DNA of 64,000 nt from Aedes albopictus (GCF_035046485.1 NW_026917365.1:1-64000); one strand, 5' to 3'; shown: positions 42,429-54,365, counted from the stretch's first letter. Numbers and translations: made by a program. The notes: a model not told the origin generated them from the letters alone.

Positions 42429-43775
42429 AGTCTATCTTTTGGAGCTAAGTAAAACTTCCAGTCGGATGGTTAGATCGAAAACGATAATTTATTAATTATT
42501 AGGAAAAATGTTAGATCAAATATTTTAAGAGTTCGTTATTTTTGTTTTTAACAGAAATGAAATACTTAGCTACCTACTATAGACTGGTTCAGAAATTATA
42601 AATACACTAACGATAACCTGTCATTTCAATTTGAGTATATTATTCAAAAAAGTTTCTTCAAGCTCTTATAGTAAACATGCTAACGTAGCAAATAATACCA
42701 ATTTTGTTGATGTTTCTGGTAAAAGTTAAAAAATAGGGCTCTGTAAACTAGATGATTGAAATTTGAAGTTGCACAAAGTGGTCAAAAAATGTAGCATAGT
42801 AAAAAAGAAAAAAATCTCACGGATAAAATATTTAACTTCCAAACACAATAAAAATTGCTGTATCGATTATAAAAGATATTTTTCGATTGGTAAGAGTAAT
42901 TTTTATTGAAATATTTGATCAATAACCACCATTACGGGCCTTCTCAAAACAAAAATTTTTGTTTCAAATTTCTCAACAGCACCAGTAGCAACAAACGTTA
43001 AGCGAACGAATGTCTTTATTACTGTTTACCGCATTCGTTTTTATGGTATGAAAAGGTTGCCATCTAAAGGATCGAATGAGCTGAAAAAATAAGTTTGTTT
43101 AGATTAAATCCGTTCAGGAAAGCTAAGAAACTGTGTGGTAGTTCTTATGTTCCGTAGAAAACCTTAAAAAATGAGAAACTTGATCTCCGAAAAAATGTTG
43201 TGGAAATGCCTTTATCGATTTTCCCAAATTTTGATCAAGGCATTCCTTAGACAACTTGTTGAGAAAGCGAATGTGATAAAAATTTAGATAATTTTTGGTA
43301 TTTGATGATAAATAATGTTGAAATCATTAAAAAACACCTTTGTGCAAATGCAAATTTGAAAAATTTAGTTATTTGTTAGAGAACTCGACTGTTCTTTGAA
43401 ATATCAAGACAATTGAAAGGAAATATAAAAATATGGAGTACAATATGCTATACACTGAAAGAAGTTGGTAAAAATCATTAGAATAGTTAATTTAATTTAA
43501 TAAACAAAATGTATTTATAATTTCTGAAACAGTCTATAGAAATGTAAAAGGAGAACTCTATATAACTAGTTGACGAATAGAAGCATATTCAGTTGATTAA
43601 CCCCATCAGATCAGATTGAAATCATACTCGTTGACAGTTGTCTACACAGATTGGAAAGAATTTAACAGATGTAATTTGTGAGCTCAGTTTTCAATAATCT
43701 TATCAGCAGTTCAGATCGATTGCAGAAAACCAAGAGTGCTTATAACATTCCGTTTTTTGGATAAATGATCTAGTT
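42429..43775. repeat. 1347-bp direct repeat, right copy
   Basis: Second copy of 36491-37837. It starts immediately after the LINE's 5' end and finishes GATCTAGTT, after which unique CGTTCGAAGTATAG begins. Exact bounding of the LINE by both copies makes a target site duplication the simplest reading. Confidence 0.9.
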
Positions 43776-44014
43776 CGTTCGAAGTATAGCGAATTACTAT
43801 AAGTAACAAAGCCCTATATTGTTTACACCAACCACTTACACATTTGTAGTTGAAGGAATTTATAACAGTTTCTCTCAATAAATGTTGATGAATTTGGTTA
43901 ATTCGGGCAAAGATCGCAGCTATTCTGTGACATGTGACACCAACAATTCGTTTGTTACTTCCCATGATGACTATGGCAATGCCCTCTCACGACAGATAAA
44001 AATATGTAACAAAA
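43776..44014. other. Spacer right of the direct repeat
   Basis: No feature recognised. This would be the original right-hand flank of the LINE target. Confidence 0.35.
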
Positions 44015-44015
44015 A

Positions 44016-44691
44016 TAGGGTGATATTGGGTGGTATTATCGGCAGGTTTGTTCTCTTCGTCATGAGGGGTTTTTGTCGACAAAATTGCTTATTTACTCAT
44101 TCCGAGTTCGGATATGCTAGTATCCAAGAGATTGTTTTTCAGTGCGTCGGGTATTCTCGCTTATGTATTTTTTTTCGGATTCTTCGATGGACGATCGGAG
44201 AATCAGCGAGTGGTGTGAACGAGTGCACATTTAATATGGTTTGGACCATTTGCATGCTGAGACCAAAGCCAAACATAGAAAACCAGCTGGTCAGGATTAC
44301 CCGGTGAGTTCGTTCCTTATTATTACTTTTTATATTTGAACATGACATATATGGGGATTTCGGAGGGGTAGGCTAAGGAAGTTAAATGAACTGGTTTCCG
44401 GGCAAATGTTCGTGGGGTGGCCAGACTTTGTCACGAGATAACAATTATCATGTTGTTTTCCGAAGGTCTCCAGTGAATTTAGCTTACCCTGCTACAACAA
44501 ACCATCAGGTAGATCATTCCGTTCCGGTATGACTCTGCAGCCATAGGTAATCCTTGCGCTGATGGTGGGTACACAATCATCATCATCATCATCATCATCA
44601 CAAAATTGCTTATTTACTCTAATCTTGGGCATAACTCAGTCAATTTAAATCCGATTAACTTGAATTTTTGAATTTGGATAGACACTGCACT
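44016..44691. mobile_element. Host MITE remnant carrying nested insertions
   Basis: TAGGGTGATATTGGGTGG, GGTATTATCGGCAGGTTTG and TTCTCTTCGTCATGAGGGG at 44016-44072 match the end of the MITE at 59787-59975. After an insertion (44099-44599), sequence resumes with CTTGGGCATAACTCAGTC. That resumed part resembles the left half of the MITE at 59020, whose other half appears at 46746-46860. Confidence 0.5.
44099..44599 (+). mobile_element. LINE 3' end with (ATC)8 tail and 20-bp duplication
   Basis: ACAAAATTGCTTATTTACTC at 44079-44098 recurs at 44600-44619. The insert ends in eight ATC units (44576-44599), a simple-repeat 3' tail as used by several non-LTR families. The body looks like 3' UTR (GAGGGGTAGGCTAAGGAAG, TTTGTCACGAGATAACAATT) with no coding part, so it is a heavily 5'-truncated copy. 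Confidence 0.7.
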
Positions 44692-44693
44692 TA

Positions 44694-46280
44694 CAGGGGA
44701 TAGACAAAATGATCGGGACAGGCAAAATTTTCCCTTCTCAAAAAATTTTCAAATAGCTGTAACTTTTCGATAAGTGCATCAAATATTCTCAAATTTTCAC
44801 TGTAAGTTGATCAACTATTTGTGTATCAGTGAACAAAATTCGGAAAAGGTCGAACGATTCTGGACGAAGTTATAAAGATTCTAAAAAAAGGTAAAATTAT
44901 CCGATAGCCAACTTTGAGCTGCTATATCTCCGGATTTAATGAACCGAATGTAATGAAATTTTGACCATTTATGACTTATATAATGAGCTTCGGAAAACTT
45001 TTGACATAACTTAAAATTCTTAACACGGAAGAAAATTATAACAATTTGATTATTTTTCTTATAAAACACCAAATTTTCTTAAATTTCAACATCGTTTAAA
45101 AATTCAAGATACTAATTACACAGCGCAACATTTTTTTGTCTCAAGAGCAAACTTATGTGTCTCCGAAGGATTTTGGGCCGCTGAATCCGAATCCGGGCTC
45201 ATATTTGCTCCAACACGTCACAATTTTGAGCTATACCTCAATTTATAGGGCAAAATGTGCGATTTTGGGCTTTTTTGACTGCAAGCCATTAAGCTTGGAA
45301 ATATTTTTTTTAAGCAATCAAAAGCTTAATTGGTCAATTACCATCTAAATTAACGACCCATGCAAAATATTTCGTTTTACCTAATCAAATTTGATAGATT
45401 TAAGCATTTTATGTTAGTATGAAAACTTGCATGCAACTTTTGGAGGATGACTTGTATGGGAAATATCGTACCTAACATAAATCGCTTAAAACTATCAAAT
45501 TCGATTTGGTAAAACGAAATATTTTGCATGGGTCGTTAATTTAGATGTTGATTGGTCAATTATCCTTTTGTTTGTTTAAAAAAAATATTTCCAAGCTTAA
45601 TGGCTTACAGTCAAAAAAGCCCAAAATCGCATATTTTGCCCTATAAATTGAGATATAGCTCGAAAATGTGACGTGATAGAGCAAATCTGAGCCCGGATTC
45701 GGATTCAGCGGCCCGAAATCCTTCGGAGACACATAAGTTTGCTCTTGAGACATACAAAAAGTTATTTTTTGTTACGATGTGTTATAGTTCATTTAAATTC
45801 CCTCTGATTCTCTTGAATACAGATATGTTTTGGAAAAAAGTAACAACATAGGCGGCAATTCATTGAAAAAGTAATGGGATGCATATTAAAAATAGACCAA
45901 TTTACTAAAAAATCATAAAATTAATGAAATCGCTATGACTTTTTCTCTCGTTAATAACTTCAAGTTGTTTCAAACGTTTTTCAGAGCTCATTATATGAGT
46001 CATAAATGGACAAAAATTCATTGCATTCGGTTCATTGAATCCGGAGATATAACAGCTCAAAGTTGGCTATCGGATAATTCTACCTTTTTCTAAAATGCTT
46101 ATAACTTCGTGCAGAATATCCCGATCTTTTCCAAATTTTGTCCACTAATACACAACTAGTTGATCAACTTACAGTGAAAATTTTAGAATATTTGATGCAC
46201 TAATCGAAAAGTTACAGCTAATTGAACATTTTTTGAAAAGTGGAAATTTTGCCTGTCCCGATCATTTTGTCTATCCCCTG
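44694..46280. mobile_element. Large foldback MITE, 1587 bp, TA-flanked
   Basis: Ends CAGGGGATAGACAAAATGAT and its inverse. The arms pair over most of their roughly 700 bases, including a stretch read as SQEQTYVSPKDFGPLNPNPG from either strand (45136 on +, 45753 on -). A central loop near 45400-45500 and about 90 bases of asymmetry separate the arms. TA flanks are at 44692-44693 and 46281-46282. Confidence 0.8.
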
Positions 46281-46282
46281 TA

Positions 46283-46743
46283 CACAGTGGTGCATAATTG
46301 ATCGGACAAACGCCGATTTTCATACAAAATGGCAAAGTTTGAGATGCTGTAACTATGGTTTGCTTTGATGGATTGAGCTCAATTTTTTGACACGGAACTT
46401 CAAATATGCTGAATTTTGTGTATACAAAGTATAAAATGTTTTCGTTCACAGGTCTGGGCGTGGCAAGGCGTTGAAAATATTGCAAAAGTGATCGGACAGC
46501 GGCACGCGTGTAAATCAAAGGGGTACCGCTGTCCGATCACTTTTGCAATATTTTCAACGCCTTGCCACGCCCAGACCTGTGAACGAAAACATTTTATACT
46601 TTGTATACACAAAATTCAGCATATTTGTAGTTCCGTGTCAAAAATTGAGCTCGATCCAACAAAGCAAACCATAGTTACAGCATCTTAAACTTGGCCATTT
46701 TGTATGAAAATCGGCGTTTGTCCGATAAATTATCACCACAGTG
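46283..46743. mobile_element. Foldback MITE, 461 bp, copy 1
   Basis: Near-perfect palindrome beginning CACAGTGGTGCATAATTGAT. Its centre has GTGATCGGACAGCGG, an asymmetric loop of about 24 bases (CACGCGTGTAAATCAAAGGG), and the inverse. TA at 46281-46282 and 46744-46745. The left TA is the right TA of the 1587-bp foldback. Confidence 0.85.
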
Positions 46744-46745
46744 TA

Positions 46746-46860
46746 TATCTGATCATGTCCCAAAAATCAGGTCAATCGGTTGAAAATCGACAGAGTTATA
46801 GCAGCAAGTGCCCAAAATAGATCCTCCTGCCAAAATGGTCCCAGACCCCAGTATGGATTT
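46746..46860. mobile_element. Right half of a split MITE
   Basis: CGACAGAGTTATAGCAGCAA, GTGCCCAAAATAG and GGTCCCAGACCC match the right end of the element at 59020-59627. Its left half is at 44620-44691, the foldback pair having inserted between them. Confidence 0.5.
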
Positions 46861-47200
46861 CTTCAACCAGGTCTCAAAAAGACGATTCGTTAGACTTAAT
46901 TTTGGAACATAGTAAAGCATACCATATTATTCAAATTGCAGTATTCATATCAAAAACAAATACCGGATGAGTCAGCCTCCTGAAATCTTATCATATGGAT
47001 ACCATGCTCATATGTAGTTTATTAGTCCTTACTGAAAACAATACTTTTTCGTTGTTGATTACCTCAAAGTGACGTAGATCACCGAATGCATCTAGTAAAT
47101 ATATTGTTCGAAATCATAACGAGAGCGAAACTCCAAACAATCAAGAACATTGGCTACAAATGACCAACTTTAACAGATACAATGGTGTGTTAATAAATAA
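46861..47200. other. Spacer 3' of the muscle protein gene
   Basis: AT-rich, no feature recognised apart from the possible poly(A) signal at its right edge. Confidence 0.3.
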
Positions 47201-47204
47201 ATAA

Positions 47205-47210
47205 TTTAAT
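47205..47210 (-). terminator. Possible ATTAAA poly(A) signal for the Mp20-like gene
   Basis: ATTAAA on the - strand, 55 bases after the TAG stop. No AATAAA was found nearer. Confidence 0.35.
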
Positions 47211-47264
47211 TCACTCAAATTTGTTTAATGGTGCCGATGATCTGCGGGAATCAATGTTGAAACC

Positions 47265-47462
<198 letters not shown>

Positions 47463-47562
47463 TTAGGAAAAGAGAGCGAATTTATTGATGAGTATTCCTC
47501 TATTTCTTAGCTTAGCGTTCTATACGCACTTCCAAAGTTGTAAACTGAGAGCATTTTGTTAA

Positions 47563-48330
47563 CCCTATCCCGCCCATGACTTCTTTTAGTGTTTAAAAAT
47601 AGTTTTTATTATTTTTGCTAAAAATGGTAGAACAAAACCTTATTTTCTATGCCAAAATTATCGTTTAAGGCTATTACAACTCAAATATGAGGTGGTGCTC
47701 TGGAGCACCACCAGGCATTTGGAGAACTTTATTTCATGATTTTTCTCGTTAAAAATGGTCAAATCACAGGATGCTTCATTTGACAATCCAAGAAAATCAC
47801 TTTCCGAACCAGTTTTATACAAATTCATTACAATTCGAGACAAGTTGTTCTCAAAAACTTCGAACTTTAATGCCACCAGAATTCTAGAATGGGATGCAAA
47901 CAATGATTACATTGGAAAATTGCTTATTTTTTGCACGCCATGTGCCCAGTGGTGCATATATGCACCATTCATATTGTATCAAATTAAGGTCTTAAATACA
48001 CATTTCAGTTCTTTTCAACGTATGACTATACAAATAAATAGTAAGTCTATTAGGGAACTATTTTTATTTCAACCTTTGAGGATAACTATGCCATTAATTA
48101 CAACGTCAAAGTTGGTCATTATTTTTTTTGTCGAAAAATAGCTTTTCGTAAAAACTTTTTTTGACAAAAACATTGAATTTGTATGCGCATACTTAGTGTA
48201 ATGCCTTTAGAGAGAGAACAACATGTGAAATCATGATTTACCATTTAAAACATTCAAAAAACTTCATTAGTTTCAGAGATACAAGGGTTGAAAGTTATGG
48301 TGCTCTACAGACACCATGGGCGGGAAAGGG
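47563..48330. mobile_element. TTAA-flanked MITE (piggyBac-like ends), 768 bp
   Basis: TTAA at 47559-47562 and 48331-48334 bracket inverted ends CCCTATCCCGCCCATG / CATGGGCGGGAAAGGG. Sub-terminal GGTGCTCTGGAGCACC and GGTGCTCTACAGACACC words occur near the ends. TTAA target and CCC ends are typical of piggyBac transposons. No transposase is present. Confidence 0.75.
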
Positions 48331-48334
48331 TTAA

Positions 48335-48400
48335 AATGACCATATTGCATGTGTATATTATGTAGCAGGTGCGAAGATACTCTATGGAGAAAGGCTGTCA
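48335..48400 (+). mobile_element. SINE fragment (Feilai-like middle part)
   Basis: AAATGACCATATTGCATGTG and GTAGCAGGTGCGAAGATACT match the middle of the full SINE at 58658-58932. It abuts the TTAA-MITE and the copia remnant. Confidence 0.55.
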
Positions 48401-48409
48401 GCTTCCAAA

Positions 48410-49071
48410 TGCTGATGGAAAGCCAACTACCCAGCCATATAGGGTGCTACTTGGCAGTATCATGTATACCATGCTATGTATGTGTTCGCCCCGACATCAG
48501 CTGTTTCGTTAGATACCTTGGCAGATATCAGCAGAACCCTGGAAACTGTCATTGGCAAGCCTTGAAGAGAGCAGGTCGTTACATGGAAGGGTCGAAGAAC
48601 TTGAAGCTAGCATACACAAGAAAAAAAGACTCCCACCCTGCTAGGATATGCTGATGCAGATTGGGCCTCAGATGCAGTTGATAGAAAGTGATTGGCTTCA
48701 TTTTTCCTGTCTATGGAAACACTATTTCATAAACCAGTAGGAAGCAACAAACTGTAGTGTTATCATCCAGTGAAGCGGAATACGGCGCGTTGAGCCTGGC
48801 TGTCTCGGAAGGTATGTGATTGAAAGGAATCCTTATCGACCTGGAAGTGAGGTCGCTAGAAGAACCGTTCACCATCTATGAAGACAATCACGGATGTACA
48901 TATCTCGATGGCCAAAAATGCTGAATGTAAGCGAGCAAAACACATCAATCACCATTTCTTGCGGGACCATGTGATCAAAGGTAAGGTAGGCAGTTAGCAG
49001 ATGTATTCACAAAATCACCAGATTCTACTCATTTTCAAGAGCTTCGGAAATTTATTGGATTGATCGATTAA
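48410..49071 (+). pseudogene. Copia-type retrotransposon remnant (end of RT, RNase H)
   Basis: With several stops and frame shifts, the + strand reads LLGSIMYTMLCM, VRPDISCFVRYLGRYQQNPG, HWQALKRAGRYMEGSKNLKL, GYADADWASDAVDRK, QQTVVLSSSEAEYGALSLAV, EDNHG, HINHHFLRDHVIKGKV, LADVFTKSPDSTHF and ELRKFIGLID then stop. This is the standard copia order of RT end and RNase H. LTRs were not found. Inactive. Confidence 0.85.
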
Positions 49072-49229
49072 GAGTATCGGCATCGAAGGCACCATTGGTA
49101 TCAGACACTTAGCAACTTGTTGATTGCTACAAACTAAGAATAATTTGTTCATTCCAATTTCAACTCGCCTCAAGACCAGTGTTCATTAAAGGTTACTTCC
49201 ACTGTGTTTTACTGCACATATCAAGATTC

Positions 49230-49325
49230 ACTTGTCAATCGGGAATCGAACCCATCACCCACAGCACGATCAGGCTGAATACCAGCGCATTATCCATTTC
49301 GGCCATGTGCGCTACCCACAATCGA
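49230..49325 (-). mobile_element. tRNA-like SINE fragment
   Basis: ATCGGGAATCGAACCCATCA is an inverted B box and CATTTCGGCCATGTGCGC an inverted A-box-like stretch. Only the tRNA-related region is recognised. Confidence 0.45.
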
Positions 49326-49668
49326 TCGTCATCAAATTAATGAGGAACTTTTTAGAGTGATTAGCGACGCACCGAAAAACCATCAGATATTCAACCGCCT
49401 GCCTTCCTTTGGCAAGGTGACAGGCGGTGAGCGGAGCGAAATCACCATAGACTTCATAACCCGAGCTCATCACTTGGTTTTTGAATTGTAGAACCGTCAG
49501 TTTAACGGCCTACTGGTGCGTATCTTGGCTGAGCGTTCCATCAGAAGGTGGCTCTACGCGTCTGTGGTTCTCTAGCGATGGATTGTGAATCTCGAGTCCG
49601 CAAAGCGACGAAACGTCGAAAGCAAGAATCACGTGCTTGAGGGATGATGTATCAACTAACACACTTAC

Positions 49669-49789
49669 CGCTCTTCCGACGGCGAAGATGGTGGTAGTGA
49701 CCAGCGCAATGTTCTTCTTGTCCCACAGGTCGGTTGTCTGAAACAGGTCCACATCGGCGACGCCATATTTGATGCATGCCTTTTGGAAT
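49669..49789 (-). CDS. Mp20: Muscle protein 20-like, penultimate exon in window (CH domain part)
   Basis: Encodes FQKACIKYGVADVDLFQTTD, LWDKKNIALVTTTIFAVGRA, the second half of a calponin homology domain (Drosophila Mp20: VFQTVDLYEKKDIANVTNTI). Acceptor TTTCCGCAG ends at 49790 and donor GTAAGT follows 49669 on the - strand. It enters one base into a codon and leaves in phase 0, matching the last exon across a 2.2-kb intron that holds a MITE and a copia remnant. Exons encoding the N terminus were not found between here and 64000, so the upstream intron is over 14 kb or the gene is broken. Confidence 0.88.
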
Positions 49790-49799
49790 CTGCGGAAAG

Positions 49800-51690
49800 A
49801 AATGAATAAAATTGGATTTTTTTAGCCCCTTTGAATAAATAAAAGGTTGTGCAACATGGCGAATTTTATTCGTCGTTGTAGAGAGAGTAGCGCCCCTATT
49901 TTCAATATTATAAAGCGCACACATCAAAATCACGGGGGACATCTTTAGGTAGGCATCAATGAGAGCAATCGATAATACGCATCACAGGGCAGCAGAAGCG
50001 ACAGAAGTAGAGACAGACGGTTCGGTTTCCATCCAACTCGAGTGCCCATACTAATGCAACCTAATAAATAATCGTGTTTACCTGTGTTTGCTAGTATGAA
50101 CATACGCTAGTATCGTTCATGAATCATGTAAATATGTATTATGTATTATGGTAAATATCATGTAAGTTTAAAGGGGGGCACTAGTCCATCCAAATTTGTT
50201 TTGCTCGAAACAAACGTTGAGACTAGAAAATATTAAAAACCGCAATATTAATGTTACGTAATTAGTGACGGATACCTAACAGTCAAGAGTAGAGCCGGGT
50301 AGCTCCTGGTGCGGCTGTTGTCGTGGTAGCTTTACCTCCTATTTTCAACTACCAGGCGGTCTCACTGGTAGAAAGAGTAAAAACAAATTTCTTCCTCGCG
50401 GAGATCGGACGACCGACCGGGATGATTATTCCCAGTCACTTCATCCACATGTTACCTGCTACAACAACGGCTGCAACCGTCACGTGTATCGTATTAGAAC
50501 GTTTCGTTTGTTGGAAGAACGAGAATAGAATAGCCTTGGATCGAATCGATACTCTCATTGTAAATCATTTCAGCTCCCTTCAGTTACGTCTAGGTCTAGG
50601 CAATTTAGATAGAGTATAAGCTTACAAGTCTACCAGTGTAGTTTCCTGAGTTTCCTTCTAATCGGGTTGGGATTCAGTTTCGAACTTGTATGTTCGCCGC
50701 CTCTCTACGTGCGCGCTACAACAAAACACGCCATTTTGTTGCATGGGACATTGCGCATCTTGTAACGGCCGGCCGGCGCGAAAATGTTGCTCGCATGCTC
50801 TGCCATTCCTGATACTCCACTCGAAATGCGCTCAAACTATTTGTCGAAAAGGGTAAACGTTGCAAGCAAATTATTTAAAATTCTACTCAAAAGAAAGCAA
50901 TAATAATCGGAAACTTTTGCCTATGTGGTAACGATTTCAAATCTTCCTCGACTGACCAACTCCGGATTCCACAATGGATCATATTGAAACAACAACGTTT
51001 CAGTCAGTGGTATTGCATTCAAAACAACCCGGCTCCATTGCGAGCGGGAGGACAATCGAGTCGAAATGAATATGTTTGGTGGCGAACGCTCCTTCAAAGC
51101 ACTACCGTTACCGTATGATTTCAATCGTTGGAAGATTGAAAACAGTTGTACCTAACAAAAGTATACCAAATAGTTGCGTGCATTCAAGCATACGTTACGT
51201 ACTTATTATACCATTAATCGTATTAATCGTATTAATAGTATGAATAGTTGGAATTGAATTCATTTGACTTGATTGTATCGTAGGGGCTGTTCATAAACCA
51301 CGTAGACCAAAATTTGATCATCTCAGCGAAGTGGGACGACAGATTTCAATTAAATTCCCACGGCTTGCTATGCACATTTGAAATTCGAGTTACACGAGTT
51401 GCTCAGAGAGCTGCTCAAAGCATAACTCAAGAGTGGGCTTCAGAACAAAAGCTGTCTTCCCCTTTGAAAATGGCGCAGAAAGCGTGGGTATAAAATAATT
51501 CCTTGTCCAATTTGATGCTGTTTGAGCAAAACTTTGGGGAACTGTGTTTTTTTTTGCTAAATGATTTATTTAAGGTTTATGCGCCAACAGGCATAACGGA
51601 GCCGAATTCAGTCAAAACTTTTTACAATTTCATGTTTTTGACTTATAAACTATGTTACTTTTGAAAAACCGTTTTGTCGGCTTTTCGGGC
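49800..51690. other. Intron of the Mp20-like gene, little recognised
   Basis: Presumed intron sequence. A GC-richer stretch at 50280-50640 with an open frame has no domain. GGGGCTGTTCATAAACCACG near 51290 is a dispersed word also seen near 60735. A short GC palindrome, GGCCGGCCGGCGC, is near 50767. Confidence 0.35.
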
Positions 51691-52223
51691 CCGTATGAAG
51701 TTGATCATCAATATTAACTTCTTCTCTCGATCAGCCTAGATAGTTGTGTAGTGTATTGTAGCGATTGTCTCAATTGGCTAAGAAAAGCACTACGGACCGC
51801 CTGTTCCGGTGGTAAGAGTCCACCAACAGGTGACCCCTAATTCATGTTGTGATGCGGCTTCATGCTTACCGTGCCTAGGTATGAATGGCTAGGGGGGTCT
51901 AATAAAAACCTAACTGCAAACGGAGCCTGTGGAGTACCAGGGCGCCCTCCACAGTATGTTACCCTTACTGCGCTAACCGGAGCAATGGTGAAGTGGACCT
52001 TGTGTTTCTCCGAGACAAACGGCTGCCCTTCTTTAGTCTCACTTGAGGGATTTTGAAGATGTTGTTAATTAGTTTAAATTTTCACCTATATGATTTCGCA
52101 TTATGCGATTTACACAGTGTAGGTCTGTGTATCCTCGCCTTTGGCGTTTTCCAATCGATACCGATCTGGTTTTGTTGCTGCTGTCAGTTGTTGCGAAGAG
52201 TTTAATCTTGCCTAGTTTGGGTA

Positions 52224-52892
52224 GTGGCTATGGTTAGGATAGCTCAGATCAATCTTCAGCATAAAAGAACAGCAACAATCAATCTTTGCAGACTTATGCA
52301 AAATGATTCAGCCCAAGTGACCTTGGTCCAAGAACCTTACTTCCGTAAGGGGAATTTCTATTTAGGAAACCTTGTGAACCCGGTTATTGCTACTTTCAAA
52401 AAACATGAAATGGCAAACTCGCGTGTCATGCCTCGAGCCTGTGTGCTTGTCAACAACGCAATAGTTGCTACACTCATTTCTGAACTAACCACCAGAGATG
52501 TATGTGCTATCACAATTGATGTATCTGTTGGAAACCTCAACAGGAAATTCGTCTATTGTTCGGTTTATTTACCACATGATGAACCATCCCCTACGGATGC
52601 TTTCAAACAAGTCATCGCATACTGTACTTCGAAAGGCCTTCTGCTAATTGTTGGCAGTGATGCTAATGTTCACCATGTCATCTGGGACAGCTCAGACATT
52701 AACTTGAGAGGCTCCAGTTTGATGGAGTACTTAAGTAGTACAGATCTTGCATTATTTAACATAGGCAACCGCCCAACCTTCATGGTATCTGCTAGAGAGG
52801 AAGTGTTAGAGAGGAAGTGTTCTAGCAGAATTAGTCACGAACTGACCAATTGGCATGTGTCAGATGAAGAATCTTTATCTGACCATCGCTAG
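52224..52892 (+). pseudogene. LINE endonuclease fragment
   Basis: Apurinic-type endonuclease with QINLQHKRTAT at the start, LVQEPYF (catalytic Glu), GSDANVHHVIWDSS and a DHR near the end (SLSDHR), then a stop at 52890. A short internal duplication (GAGGAAGTGTTAGAGAGGAA) near 52796-52820 disrupts the end. Confidence 0.75.
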
Positions 52893-54365
52893 ATCTTTTT
52901 TGAACATTTAAATGTTACTTCGGTTGCAGCCAAATTTTATGGACACTCACCATCCATTGACACTCCAAGTGATTTAGATGACGCCGTTGATACTACAACG
53001 ACCTTCATCATGGAAGCTTTTGAAGAAGCATGCCCTCTACGGTCTGTGAAGATCACAAGAGGAACCCCTTAGTGGAACTCAGATCTGGCGAAACTCAGGA
53101 AACAATGTAGAAAGAGTTGGAACAGACGTCGTTCGGCTGGTTCGGAGGCTTTCAGGTCGGCTCGCAAGGCCTACAGGAAAGCTCCCCGGTCTGCTGAACG
53201 ATCCGGCTGGAAAACCTTTGTACAAATGTTTCCAGTTTGAGTGAAGTCAGTCGGTTAAATAAAATCCTTGCGAAATCTAAGGATTTCCGAGTGAACGAAA
53301 TTCGTTTGCCAAATGGCGATCTGACTTCCTCTGATGAGGAAGTTCTGGAATGCTTATTCTCAGCACACACTTCCCCGGATGTGTGGATGTTACATCTTCG
53401 GATGAACCTGATGTCTTTTCTTGTAGTTACGATTCCCTGGCTTCGGCTCGGAGTATCGTAACTATAGAATCGATTGAGTGGGCACTTAATAGCTTTGCTC
53501 CTTTCATATCTCCTGGGCCAGATGGGATTTATCCTATTTTGCTTCAGAAGGGATTTGATCATTTCAAACATGTTTTGAAAAAAAATACTTGTTTGCAGAT
53601 TTGCTACAGGGTATATTCCCAAATCCTGGTGGGATATTACTGTGAAGTTTATTCCGAAAGTGGGTCGTGCGTCGTATGAAGAAGTAAAGAGTTTCAGACC
53701 TATCAGTTGTTCTGAAATGCTTAGAACGCATTGTGGATCATCACATATCCGTGATGTTCATCTGGCCAACGTGCCTCTTCATGTGAACCAACATGCCTAC
53801 CAATCTGGTAAGTCCACTGTGACTCTTTTACACAAGGTTGTTTACGATATCCAGAAAGCATTTGCTCAAAAGCAATCTTGTTTGGGTGTTATCTTAGATA
53901 TCGAGGGTGCCTTTGACAATGTGCCTTTCGATGCCATATTGGAAGCCGCACGGAGTCATGGTATATATGGTATCACCACCCTTTTCGGCCTGATGCAAAG
54001 CGCCCTTCAGGTAGTTGAGGGTTGGTGTCGCCATTATGACCTTTCGGTTAATCCGAGTAAAACATCTATTGTTCTTTTTACCGAAAGGCGAAACCGTAAT
54101 GGCGTTCGACCTTTGTTTTTTTTTTGATTCTGAAATCGATGTGACTGAATAGGTAAAGTACGTTGAAGTCATTCTTGATTCCAAGCTTTCCTGGACACCT
54201 CACATCGAGTTCAGAATCAAGAAAACTTGTATGGCCTTCGGGCAATGCCGGCGACCCTTTGGTACAACTTGGGGTCTAAAACCCAAGTATATCAAATGGA
54301 TCTACACAACTGTTGTTCGGCCAATATTGGCTTATGGATGTCTTGTGTGGTGACAAAAGGGTGAA

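Noticed and set aside
36491..43775. The 1347-bp repeats as LTRs of an LTR retrotransposon
   Set aside because: The element between them has LINE ORFs with APE endonuclease and a poly(A) tail, no TG..CA ends, no primer-binding site or integrase, and it lies on the - strand with its A tail touching the left repeat.
43882..44307. 141-residue + strand open frame
   Set aside because: It crosses the boundary of the ATC-tailed insertion and a MITE end, so it is a chance fusion frame.
45136..45753. Two opposing genes encoding the same SQEQTYVSPKDFGPLNPNPG peptide
   Set aside because: They are the two arms of one palindromic MITE, so the same peptide is read from both strands by symmetry.
50323..50619. 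98-residue + strand frame in the GC-richer part of the Mp20-like intron
   Set aside because: No domain, no phase-matched splice partner, and wrong strand for the host gene.
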